Source of the DNA: JACMIU01 sp043763605
GTDB lineage: Bacteria; Armatimonadota; Armatimonadia; Armatimonadales; Armatimonadaceae
Length of the DNA stretch: 23,290 bases
NCBI GenBank assembly: GCA_043763605.1
Contig: JAYULM010000557.1
Coordinates: 1 to 23,290 of the forward strand
Direction: 5' to 3'
A program made the translations under genes and the position numbers. The notes under the pieces were generated by a model that was not told the DNA's origin, did not search any database, and saw only the letters and a list, made by a program, of their open reading frames with translations. Below are positions 7,106 to 14,537 of the stretch, piece after piece (positions within the stretch are counted from its first letter, which is position 1; every line of letters starts with the position of its first letter).

Positions 7106-9037
7106 TTAGCTGAGCCGTTTCGTATATTGCAACTCGTCGGGCTGTTTTCCGAAACCGAGCCGGACGTTGATACCGAGCATACCGACATTGCCGATCTCGT
7201 TCGAGGTCCAGACCGCGTCCGCCCCGCGCTTTTTGGCGTAGGTCAGGGCGTGGATTTTTAACGCGGTTGCGATCCCGCGCTTGCGGTGCGACGCGTGGAC
7301 GCCGGTCATGCCGGTGTGCAGGTCGTTGTTACCACCGGCTCCCCAGAGCACGCTGACACCGACATATTTCCCGGTCGCTTCCTCGACCGCGAAAAAGTTC
7401 GCGTCGGGCAAGAAACGGGGGCTGTCGAAACGCTTCATAAACTCGTCCATCGGGACGCGGGTTGGCTCCTCGGTGTGCGGAATGTCGTGCTTCATCTCCC
7501 AGTGCAATGCCTCGAACTTTTCGTATACGTCCGAGTCGGTCTCCTTAAGTTCGGCGAACGTTCGGATCACGATCCCCTGCGCGGCGATCTTCTCCAACCC
7601 GGACGTATGCAACGCCGGGTCAAAATTCGCCGGGTTGCATTTGCTGGTCGTCTCGCGTTGCGCTACGGTGAAGCCACGGTCGGCAAGAAAACGAACCCCG
7701 CGTTCCCGGTCAGCAAGTGTGTCTGCGTGAAATGCCGTCGGCGCGAACGGGCGAAGGGCGGCGAGCAGGTGTTGATACATCGATTCTCCGAAGCCACGCC
7801 CCCGGTACTCAGGAAGAACGTCGATATGCAAATGGAACGTGCGCGGATCGTAGAACGACATATTTTGCCCGTACTCCCCGACCGCGACCGCCTTCCCGTC
7901 TATTTCCAGCAGAAAACGATCCTGCCGGATCTTCTCGCTACGACTCTCGTCCGCGTGGCGTAGTTCGCCCGGCGTAGTCGGAAATTCGTGCCAGACGGCG
8001 TTGCGAACCCTGGCAACAGTTTCATAATCGCGCGGGGTAGCCTCCCGGATCGCGAACGTTTCGGGGCGGACGACGCGGCGGTACTCGATCCAAGCCGGTT
8101 CCTTCACGAATCCCAGTTTCTCGTTGATCGAAAGCATAGCGCGGTTCGACTGCGCGTTCCATGTCCGCACGACGGGCACTGCGGTATCTTTCGCGTAGCG
8201 CACGGCGCGCAGTTTCAGAGCAAGCGCTATCCCACGGCGGCGATACTCCGACAATACGCCCGTCGCGCCGGTATATAGCGTCTTGTCGGCAAGACTCGCC
8301 CAGAGTTGCGAAACCCCGATGTATCTGTTATTAGCGGTGGTATCGAGCGCGACGAAGTATCCGTCGGGGACCAAACCGGGGTTCTCGAACGTGTTTTTCT
8401 TCCAATCGTGGAAAGTGGGGACGGTGGAGGCTTCGCTACTCGGCATATCGAGCGAGATTTGCGATTCCAGGTCGTACAGTTTGCGATCCCGGCACGGGTC
8501 GGATTCGAGTTCGCGCAGGGTCTTGATCACGATGCCCTGCGCCGTGACATGTTCGGCGGCACCGGAGTAGGGCGCGAAGTCGAAGTCGGTGGGGTTCAAA
8601 CACGACTCCCATTCGCGCATCACTTCCCCGTAGCCGTTTTTGGCGAGGAAGCCGAGGGCGGGTATTTTCCCTTCTTGCCCGTATGCTTTGAGGAAGATCG
8701 GGTCGTACGTGTCCAATTCGTTCATCAGGAACGCGTTTAATTTGGTCCCGATCCCCCGGTGCTGAAATTCGGGGTGTACTTCGATGCTAACGTCAAACTT
8801 TTGCGGGTGAAACTGCCAGGGTCCCTGACTGTATTCCCCGTAGGCGATGACAACTCCCGATTCATTTTCGGCGACATAGCGAGAATGGATAAATTTTTGA
8901 TTGCGTTTCTCGTCATGGTCGCGCCTCTCCTCGGCGGTTTCGGCGTGTTGCGGGAAGTTCAGGTTATAAATCTCGGTAATACGTTCATAATCGTCCGGCA
9001 CGAACGGGCGTATAGTAGTAGAAACGGGAGCAGACAT
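7106..9037 (-). CDS. Four-domain GNAT acetyltransferase
   Basis: A 643-residue protein made of four GNAT folds in a row. Each has an acetyl-CoA-binding motif A of the form R/Q-x-x-G-x-G/A: QHRGIG (about 92-97), RRRGIA (266-271), RGRGFG (412-417) and RKRGIA (585-590). The two halves repeat each other, for example NPTDFDFAPYSG with AAEHVTAQGIVIKTL in the first half and NPANFDPALHTSG with LEKIAAQGIVIRTF in the second, so a two-GNAT protein was duplicated. Two-GNAT enzymes include MshD-type mycothiol synthases, but substrate cannot be assigned here. The start at 9037 was chosen because AAGGAAA precedes that ATG; a GTG at 9055 in the same frame would add six residues and is less likely. It follows a DUF4058 gene on the same strand by 102 bases. 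Confidence 0.88.
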   Translation of the reverse strand: MSAPVSTTIRPFVPDDYERITEIYNLNFPQHAETAEERRDHDEKRNQKFIHSRYVAENESGVVIAYGEYSQGPWQFHPQKFDVSIEVHPEFQHRGIGTKLNAFLMNELDTYDPIFLKAYGQEGKIPALGFLAKNGYGEVMREWESCLNPTDFDFAPYSGAAEHVTAQGIVIKTLRELESDPCRDRKLYDLESQISLDMPSSEASTVPTFHDWKKNTFENPGLVPDGYFVALDTTANNRYIGVSQLWASLADKTLYTGATGVLSEYRRRGIALALKLRAVRYAKDTAVPVVRTWNAQSNRAMLSINEKLGFVKEPAWIEYRRVVRPETFAIREATPRDYETVARVRNAVWHEFPTTPGELRHADESRSEKIRQDRFLLEIDGKAVAVGEYGQNMSFYDPRTFHLHIDVLPEYRGRGFGESMYQHLLAALRPFAPTAFHADTLADRERGVRFLADRGFTVAQRETTSKCNPANFDPALHTSGLEKIAAQGIVIRTFAELKETDSDVYEKFEALHWEMKHDIPHTEEPTRVPMDEFMKRFDSPRFLPDANFFAVEEATGKYVGVSVLWGAGGNNDLHTGMTGVHASHRKRGIATALKIHALTYAKKRGADAVWTSNEIGNVGMLGINVRLGFGKQPDELQYTKRLS

Positions 9038-9139
9038 AATAAATTTTCCTTCCACGAAAAATACCGCTACGATGGTATCGCTCCACTCCCTTGCTTTGCT
9101 AAACGTGCCGATTAAAATGGACTCTTCGAGTGATCCGCG

Positions 9140-9937
9140 TCAGCGTAACCCCTCACTTCTGAGAAGCGCATCTGCCCAGTCATTGTCGCCGGGAGGCAGC
9201 GATGGGACAGGGGCAATTCGGTAGTCGATACGCCGGTCGAAGACGCCCCGGTCGTAGACTTCAGTGACTATCGCTTGCATGTCCACAACCAGATCGGGAA
9301 ACCCTTCCGTGAGCGGGACTGAAATCTTCGGAAGACGCTCCCGGATCGACACCGGCCAAACGTCGAACTTTTTCCCGTTGCCCGCTCGATGTAGGCAAAT
9401 AGCGTAGTGCCAGGAGGTCCCCAACCGCCCAGCGACGGGTTCATATGGTGCGGCTATCGTGTGCGCCCCTTCGCGCAAAAGGTCTATTTCGATCAGATGC
9501 GTGGCACTTTTTAAAACTGTATCCTGCTTCTTGCGATAAACGTCGCGACCGTTCGACTCTCGGCTCTTGTTTTTGGGGCTCAGCACCTCGATCACTGCGA
9601 CGAGTTTTTGTTCCGTGTCGGTCGTCCTGATCTCGAGGTACGGCTCGTATACTTCCTCATCCATGTAGGAAACCGAGAGCGGCTCATCCGCGACCAGAGT
9701 ACCGGCTTGAGATGGCTTCGGTTTCGTCGATGTATGTATCCGCTGGACCAAAGCAACGTCCGGGTATACACCGTCTTCCAGTGACAAGAATACCCGTTCT
9801 TCCATACTGGCGAAGAACTGCGGTGGCATCTGTCTGTTCAGTGAGCCGAGAAGTTCGGTAATGAGAGAGTTATGTATACCGCGCCACCACGGGCGATTTT
9901 CCAGATACGGGTCCATGCCGGGAAACGGACTGGGCAT
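9140..9937 (-). CDS. DUF4058 family protein
   Basis: A 265-residue protein that opens with MPSPFPGMDPYLE, the hallmark of the DUF4058 family. The core also matches: AVIEVLSPKNKSR, then a run around VYRKKQDTVLKSATHLIEID. The IEVLSP segment recalls the Uma2/PD-(D/E)xK-like fold, but no function is established for the family, which is often multi-copy in cyanobacteria, Chloroflexi and Armatimonadota. There is no signal peptide or membrane segment. An AGGAGAAG ribosome site precedes the ATG at 9937. It is divergent from gatB, with both promoters in an 80-base gap. Confidence 0.88.
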   Translation of the reverse strand: MPSPFPGMDPYLENRPWWRGIHNSLITELLGSLNRQMPPQFFASMEERVFLSLEDGVYPDVALVQRIHTSTKPKPSQAGTLVADEPLSVSYMDEEVYEPYLEIRTTDTEQKLVAVIEVLSPKNKSRESNGRDVYRKKQDTVLKSATHLIEIDLLREGAHTIAAPYEPVAGRLGTSWHYAICLHRAGNGKKFDVWPVSIRERLPKISVPLTEGFPDLVVDMQAIVTEVYDRGVFDRRIDYRIAPVPSLPPGDNDWADALLRSEGLR

Positions 9938-9972
9938 TTCGTTTCTTCTCCTGCGGGTCGAGTGCTACGCCT

Positions 9973-9978
9973 ATTATA
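9973..9978 (-). promoter_or_regulatory. Putative -10 box for the DUF4058 gene
   Basis: Perfect TATAAT on the minus strand, 35 bases upstream of the ATG at 9937. No good -35 hexamer is seen 16-18 bases further up. It faces away from the gatB promoter in the same gap. Confidence 0.4.
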
Positions 9979-9981
9979 CCG

Positions 9982-10011
9982 TTTACCGCCAGCGGGTCCG
10001 TCCTGTATAAT
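9982..10011 (+). promoter_or_regulatory. gatB promoter, probably giving a leaderless mRNA
   Basis: TTTACC (9982-9987), an 18-base spacer and a perfect TATAAT (10006-10011). The gatB ATG begins only seven bases after the last base of the -10 box, where transcription would be expected to start, and GGGCGC between them is not a ribosome site. The transcript is therefore predicted to have almost no 5' leader. Confidence 0.55.
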
Positions 10012-10017
10012 GGGCGC

Positions 10018-11466
10018 ATGACGAAAGAATATCAGGTCAGCGTCGGTATGGAATGTCATGCCGAACTGCTCACCCAGTCGAAGATGTTTTGCGGGTGCGA
10101 GAACGCGTTCGGGGGCGAACCGAACACCCGCACCTGCCCCGTGTGTCTCGGACTTCCCGGCACATTACCCGTGTTCAACGGTGCCGCCGTGGAACATGTC
10201 GTCCGAACCGCCCTCGCGCTGAATTGCGCGATCTCCCTGCGGACGATCTTCCACCGCAAGAACTATTTTTACCCCGATCTGCCGAAGGGGTACCAGGTAT
10301 CGCAGTACGGCGATACGCCTATCGGGACGAACGGATACCTTGACATCGAAAAGGCGGATGGCACTGTGAAGCGCATCCGTATCACGCGCGTTCACCTGGA
10401 AGAGGACACCGGGAAAAGTATCCACAGCGACGGCTTGGGCTACTCCGTGATGGACTACAACCGCGCCGGGGTACCGCTGATGGAGATCGTCACCGATTTC
10501 CCGCCTGACGTGGAATCCGCTGAGGAAGCGCGGCTGTACGCCGAAACGTTGCGTAATATCCTGCTCTATCTCGGTGTCTCGGACGGACGCATGGAGCAGG
10601 GTTCCCTCCGCGTCGAGCCGAACCCCTCCGTGCGCGCGGTCGGCACCGACAAACTTGGCGTGAAGACTGAACTGAAAAACCTGAACTCGTTCCGTGCGGT
10701 ACAGGGCGGTATCGAGTACGAAATGACGCGTCAGATCGCCGAGATCGAAGCCGGGCGTACCGTGGTCCAGGCGACCTACGGCTGGGACGCCGAAAAGGGC
10801 GTCACGGTGTTGCAACGGGTGAAGGAGTCCGAGCAGGAGTACCGTTATTTCCCGGAGCCGGACCTGATCCCGATTGAGTTTACGCCGGAGTACGTCGAAC
10901 GGATGCGCGAAACACTCCCGGAACTCGCCCTCGCCCGGAAGAACCGCCTCGTGGAAACGTACGGATTGCCGCAAGCCGACGCGCTGGTTTTAGTCAACGA
11001 CCGGGCGACGGCTGACTTTTACGAGGAAGCGGTTCGCGCGGGCGGCGAAGCGAAGGCGGTTTCCAACTGGCTACTCGGCGAACAAACCCGACTCGCCAAC
11101 GCGGCGAACGTGCCGGTTGCGGAAACGAAAATCACGCCGACAACCTTGACGGAACTGACGAAGGTTATCGCGGACGGCACAATCACCGGGACCATCGCCA
11201 AACGCGTGATCGCGGAGATGTTCGAGACGGGCGACACGCCGTCCGCGATCATCGACCGACTGGGGTTGAAAGTCGCGGGTACGGACGTGGTCGCCGGTAT
11301 TGTCGCGCGGGTCATCGCCGCGAACCCGGACGTGGTCGCCAAAATCAAGGGCGGCAACGAAAAGAGCATCGGCTTCCTGAAAGGGCAGGTGATGAAGGAA
11401 GCGAAAGGGCAAGCCCGCCCGGACGACATCGACCGCCTCCTGCAAACGGCACTGGCGGATGCGTAG
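10018..11466 (+). CDS. gatB: Aspartyl/glutamyl-tRNA amidotransferase subunit B
   Basis: A 482-residue GatB, the tRNA-binding kinase subunit of GatCAB, which turns Glu-tRNA(Gln) and/or Asp-tRNA(Asn) into the amide form in the cytoplasm. The zinc site is visible as C25-x-C27 and C40-P-V-C43 (KMFCGCENAF and CPVCLGLPGTLP). HRKNYFYPDLPKGYQVSQY, EDTGKS and DYNRAGVPLMEIV are strongly conserved GatB blocks. The C-terminal third (about 330-482) is the helical and YqeY-like tail domain ending in FLKGQVMKEAKGQARP. Length is normal. gatA and gatC are not beside it. The ATG at 10018 follows directly after a TATAAT promoter without a ribosome site. The downstream isomerase gene starts near or overlapping its stop. 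Confidence 0.97.
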   Translation: MTKEYQVSVGMECHAELLTQSKMFCGCENAFGGEPNTRTCPVCLGLPGTLPVFNGAAVEHVVRTALALNCAISLRTIFHRKNYFYPDLPKGYQVSQYGDTPIGTNGYLDIEKADGTVKRIRITRVHLEEDTGKSIHSDGLGYSVMDYNRAGVPLMEIVTDFPPDVESAEEARLYAETLRNILLYLGVSDGRMEQGSLRVEPNPSVRAVGTDKLGVKTELKNLNSFRAVQGGIEYEMTRQIAEIEAGRTVVQATYGWDAEKGVTVLQRVKESEQEYRYFPEPDLIPIEFTPEYVERMRETLPELALARKNRLVETYGLPQADALVLVNDRATADFYEEAVRAGGEAKAVSNWLLGEQTRLANAANVPVAETKITPTTLTELTKVIADGTITGTIAKRVIAEMFETGDTPSAIIDRLGLKVAGTDVVAGIVARVIAANPDVVAKIKGGNEKSIGFLKGQVMKEAKGQARPDDIDRLLQTALADA

Positions 11467-11488
11467 CACCCACTCACATCCGAACGAC

Positions 11489-12346
11489 ATGGACATCCGA
11501 CTCGCGCTTTCTACGTATTCCTACTGGCATTTTCGGGAGCCGAAGATACCGGTAGTCGCCGTGATCGAACACGCCGCTCGGCTCGGCGTGTCCGGTGTGG
11601 ACATTTTGCACCAGCAACTCGACAGTACGGAAAACGGGTATCTGCAGAGCGTGAAGCGCGCGGCGTTCCGCGCGGGCGTGGATCTGGTGAATCTTTCTAT
11701 CCATCAGAACTTCGTGTCGCCGGACCGGGAAGTTCGTGCGGCGCAAGTCGGGCACACGCTGGATTGCATCGAAACCGCATACCGACTCGGTATTCCCTGT
11801 ATCCGGCTTAACTCCGGGCGGTGGGGGACCGTCGCTTCCTTCGACGAACTGATGGACAGGCGCGGCGAAGAGCCGCCGATTCCCGGTTACATGGAAGATG
11901 ACGCGTTCGGGTGGTGCGCGGATTGCATCGCGGAATGTCTACCGAAAGCGCAGGAGTGCGGCGTCATGCTCGCGCTGGAAAACCACTGGGGCTTGACACG
12001 TTTGCCGGAAGGCGTATTGCGACTTCTCGACGCGGTCCCGTCGCCCTGGCTCGGTGCGTTAATGGACACGGGAAATTTCCGCGAAGACCTGTACGCGCGG
12101 CTGGAAATGATGGCACCGCGCACCGTGTTTGTGCAGGCAAAGACCTATCCCGGCGGGGGCGAATGGTATACGCTCGATATTGACTACGACCGCGTCGCGC
12201 GGATTCTTCGGGACGCCGGGTACCGCGGGTACGTTTCGCTGGAGATGGAAGGCAGGGAGTCTCCGGAAACGGCGGTTCCCGCAAGTCTGGACATGTTGCG
12301 AAAGGCGTTCGCTCTCACCCCCCAGCCCCCTCTCTCATCGGAATGA
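11489..12346 (+). CDS. Sugar phosphate isomerase/epimerase-like TIM-barrel protein
   Basis: A 285-residue protein of the xylose isomerase-like TIM-barrel (AP endonuclease family 2) group. It starts LALSTYSYWHF, and candidate metal ligands sit at strand ends: E164 and H166 in LALENHWG, D193 in ALMDTGNF, Q216 in FVQAKTY and E252 in YVSLEMEG. Members isomerise or epimerise sugars, inositols or hydroxypyruvate; the substrate is unknown here. The start at 11489 fits the family start; an in-frame ATG at 11459 would overlap gatB by eight bases and add ten residues of no family likeness. Neither has a clear ribosome site, suggesting coupling to gatB. The last residues (ALTPQPPLSSE) and the stop codon lie inside the inverted repeat at 12311-12495, so they are repeat-encoded. 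Confidence 0.82.
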   Translation: MDIRLALSTYSYWHFREPKIPVVAVIEHAARLGVSGVDILHQQLDSTENGYLQSVKRAAFRAGVDLVNLSIHQNFVSPDREVRAAQVGHTLDCIETAYRLGIPCIRLNSGRWGTVASFDELMDRRGEEPPIPGYMEDDAFGWCADCIAECLPKAQECGVMLALENHWGLTRLPEGVLRLLDAVPSPWLGALMDTGNFREDLYARLEMMAPRTVFVQAKTYPGGGEWYTLDIDYDRVARILRDAGYRGYVSLEMEGRESPETAVPASLDMLRKAFALTPQPPLSSE

Positions 12347-12495
12347 AAGAGGGGGAGCAGAGGAAACTAAGTTTCCTTGAGCCAGAGGGCGGAATGCCAT
12401 CACGTTTAACGAACCGCCCGACAAACGGAACCGCCAACCTCGTCCGTACTCCCCCTCTTTCATTCCGATGAGAGAGGGGGCTGGGGGGTGAGAGC
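12311..12495. repeat. Palindromic dispersed repeat, copy 2 (perfect 47-bp arms)
   Basis: Positions 12311-12357 and 12449-12495 are perfect inverted copies of 47 bases, with a 91-base centre. The centre contains a further palindrome, AGGAAACT-A-AGTTTCCT, and weak GGCGG/CCGCC pairing. The inner 25 bases of each arm match copy 1 at the left edge with a single-base change, and both centres share a GAGCCAGAGG block. It lies between convergent genes and includes the stop codons of both. Folded as RNA it would make a very strong stem, so a bidirectional termination role is plausible. No transposase is present. Confidence 0.9.
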
Positions 12496-13338
12496 GACAG
12501 GGGGTAGTGCGCGAGATACCAGAAGTTTCGCGAATTCGACGTTCAACCGGTGGCTTGGTTTAACAGCGACTATTTCCAGGTTCGGCAGCGGCAGACCGGC
12601 GAGCGCGAGGTCGCCCATCAGGTCGAGCAGTTTGTGTACTGCCAATTCGTTCGGGAAGCGAAGCGGTTTCGAGTAGCGATCCGGATAAACCACCACTGCG
12701 TTCTCCTCCGACCCGCCGAGCGCGAGACCGGCTTTACGCAGGGCTTCGACTTCCTCGATGAAACCGAACGTACGCGCGGGGGCGACGGCTATCGAATAGT
12801 CGTGCCAGTTATCGACGCAATCGCTGAATGTGGCAGTTTGTGTCCCGACCATCGGGTGATCGAATTGGACAGTAACACGAATCGACAGGCATTTTGCGGC
12901 TCGTGCTTCGATGTAGGAGCCGTTTTTGCCGTCAACCCGCAAGGTGGAAGTGGGGGCGAACCCTGTCTGCGACGCATCGCTAACCCCATTCGATACATCG
13001 TCAGCGTCCATCAGAGCGTCCACCCACAAATCGGCTGAGCCGTCCCCGATTGGCAACTCCGCGCCGTCCACATCAACGTAGGCATCCCCGACACCGATGG
13101 ATGCGATTGCCGACATCAAGTGCTCTACAGTTGAAATCGTTACGCCGTCCTTGCCCAGCACGGTACAGCGCGATGTGTCCACGACGTAATCCACATGAGC
13201 GGGAATCTCGACACCGCACGAACGAAAAACAATGCCCGCGCCGAATGGCGCGGGCGATAGAGTGACGCGGGCGTGAGTGCCGGTGTGGATACCGATACCC
13301 TCCACGGAAACCGAACGGGCGAGCGTCAGTCGGGTCAT
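12460..13338 (-). CDS. lpxC: UDP-3-O-acyl-N-acetylglucosamine deacetylase
   Basis: A 292-residue LpxC, the zinc deacetylase that commits UDP-3-O-acyl-GlcNAc to lipid A synthesis in the cytoplasm. Visible marks are GIGIHTG at the start, the zinc ligand and catalytic pair in TVEHLMSA (E72, H73), ELPIGDGSA (94-102), ELAVHKLLDLMGDL with H235 and D239, and KPSHRLN with H263. The enzyme core ends around residue 280; the last 11 residues (ALTPQPPLSSE) are encoded by the palindromic repeat and are not an LpxC feature. The ATG follows the lpxD stop codon directly (TAGATG), so the two are probably translationally coupled. It is the last gene of the sigma-bamA-ompH-lipoprotein-lpxD-lpxC run. Confidence 0.95.
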   Translation of the reverse strand: MTRLTLARSVSVEGIGIHTGTHARVTLSPAPFGAGIVFRSCGVEIPAHVDYVVDTSRCTVLGKDGVTISTVEHLMSAIASIGVGDAYVDVDGAELPIGDGSADLWVDALMDADDVSNGVSDASQTGFAPTSTLRVDGKNGSYIEARAAKCLSIRVTVQFDHPMVGTQTATFSDCVDNWHDYSIAVAPARTFGFIEEVEALRKAGLALGGSEENAVVVYPDRYSKPLRFPNELAVHKLLDLMGDLALAGLPLPNLEIVAVKPSHRLNVEFAKLLVSRALPPVALTPQPPLSSE

Positions 13339-14430
13339 CTACGCGCCTTTCGCGGCTAACTTCGCTTCCAGTTCCGCGACGCGCTTTTCCATTTCGCGGA
13401 ATGCCTTGATCAAGTCGGGCAACTGGTTCGCCGCCGCGCTTGTTTTCAGACTTTCCTTGTGGGGACGCGCGGGGTATCCGGACACATGTGTTTTCGCCGG
13501 AACGTCGCCGAACACACCGGACTGCGCCCCAACAACCGCGTAGTCGCCGATCTTGATCTGCTCCTTGACGCCGGCCTGACCCGCCAGAATCACGTTCTTG
13601 CCGGTCTCGACGCCGCCCGCGAGCCCGACCTGCGCGACGATCAAACAATCTTCGCCGATCTCGCAGTTATGCCCGATATGGACCAGGTTATCGATCTTGG
13701 TACCGCGTCCGATGCGTGTCGTACCGGTACGCGCTCGGTCGATAGTCACGTTCGCGCCGATTTCCACGTCATCGCCGACCGCGACGTTTCCGATTTGCGG
13801 GACTTTTCGGTGCTTGCCGCCCGATGTCAGATAGCCGTAGCCGTCCGCGCCGAGTACACAGCCGCTGTGCAAAATGTTGTGCATGCCGATCACTGTCCCG
13901 CGCAACAGCGAAGCGTTCGGGTAGACCGTGGTGTTGTCGCCGATTTCTACGTCGTCGCCCAGAAAAACGAGCGGATGGATTGTAACGTTCTCACCCAGGC
14001 GCACATTCTCTCCGAACACGCAGTTCGCGCCTATCGAAACATTCTTGCCGTGGCGGAAGTCGGATCCGACTACCGCCGTGGGATGGATCTCGCGAGTCTG
14101 GTACCGCTCCGGCGCGAAGAGATCGAGCAATTGCGCGAACGCCAGTCGCGGATTGGCGACCTGAATCAACGTCTTGGAAGAAAGCCCGCCGTTCGCGAGG
14201 GCTTCGTCGAAATTGGCTTCCGGGGCGAGGATGGCGGACGCTTGCGACTGCGCGGCGTTGGCGAGAAAGCGGACGCTCTCGGCGAACGTAATGTCGCCGC
14301 TCTGCGCGTCCTCAATCGCCGCGATACCGCGAATCACGGTAGACGGGTCGCCGAAAACGCGCCCCTGTACCAGATCCGCGAGTTCGCTGACCGTGCGCAC
14401 TTTATTTGAAAGGTTATCCTGATTGACCAT
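13339..14430 (-). CDS. lpxD: UDP-3-O-(3-hydroxyacyl)glucosamine N-acyltransferase
   Basis: A 363-residue LpxD, which adds the second acyl chain to UDP-3-O-acyl-glucosamine in lipid A synthesis. The N-terminal uridine-binding domain (about 12-110) is followed by a left-handed beta-helix of hexapeptide repeats (about 112-320; examples VSIGAN, VEIGDN, VEIGAN, VHIGHN). The catalytic histidine is expected at H254 in VHIGHNCEIG. IPQIGNV-type sequence (VPQIGNVAVGDDVEIG) and TIDRA are LpxD-specific. A short coiled coil closes the protein (about 335-360), as in trimeric LpxD. The start at 14430 (MVNQDN) was chosen over a GTG at 14460; neither has a clear ribosome site. The gene abuts lpxC with no gap. 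Confidence 0.95.
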   Translation of the reverse strand: MVNQDNLSNKVRTVSELADLVQGRVFGDPSTVIRGIAAIEDAQSGDITFAESVRFLANAAQSQASAILAPEANFDEALANGGLSSKTLIQVANPRLAFAQLLDLFAPERYQTREIHPTAVVGSDFRHGKNVSIGANCVFGENVRLGENVTIHPLVFLGDDVEIGDNTTVYPNASLLRGTVIGMHNILHSGCVLGADGYGYLTSGGKHRKVPQIGNVAVGDDVEIGANVTIDRARTGTTRIGRGTKIDNLVHIGHNCEIGEDCLIVAQVGLAGGVETGKNVILAGQAGVKEQIKIGDYAVVGAQSGVFGDVPAKTHVSGYPARPHKESLKTSAAANQLPDLIKAFREMEKRVAELEAKLAAKGA

Positions 14431-14537
14431 CGGAGTATTCTGTCTGCTTCCCGGAGGCACTTTATGCCCGTTGACCGCACCGCGAGTAGTACCAGTAATC
14501 CGGTATCACCGTTCCCGATATTCGCGAAAGATGTCGC

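Noticed and set aside
9140..9937. DUF4058 protein as a Uma2-type nuclease or toxin
   Set aside because: Only the IEVLSP segment recalls that fold; the MPSPFPGMDPYLE opening assigns it to DUF4058, with no toxin partner nearby.
13459..14409. 316-residue plus-strand ORF opposite lpxD
   Set aside because: Low-quality Arg/Asp/Val-rich composition from reading hexapeptide-repeat codons backwards; lpxD is unmistakable.
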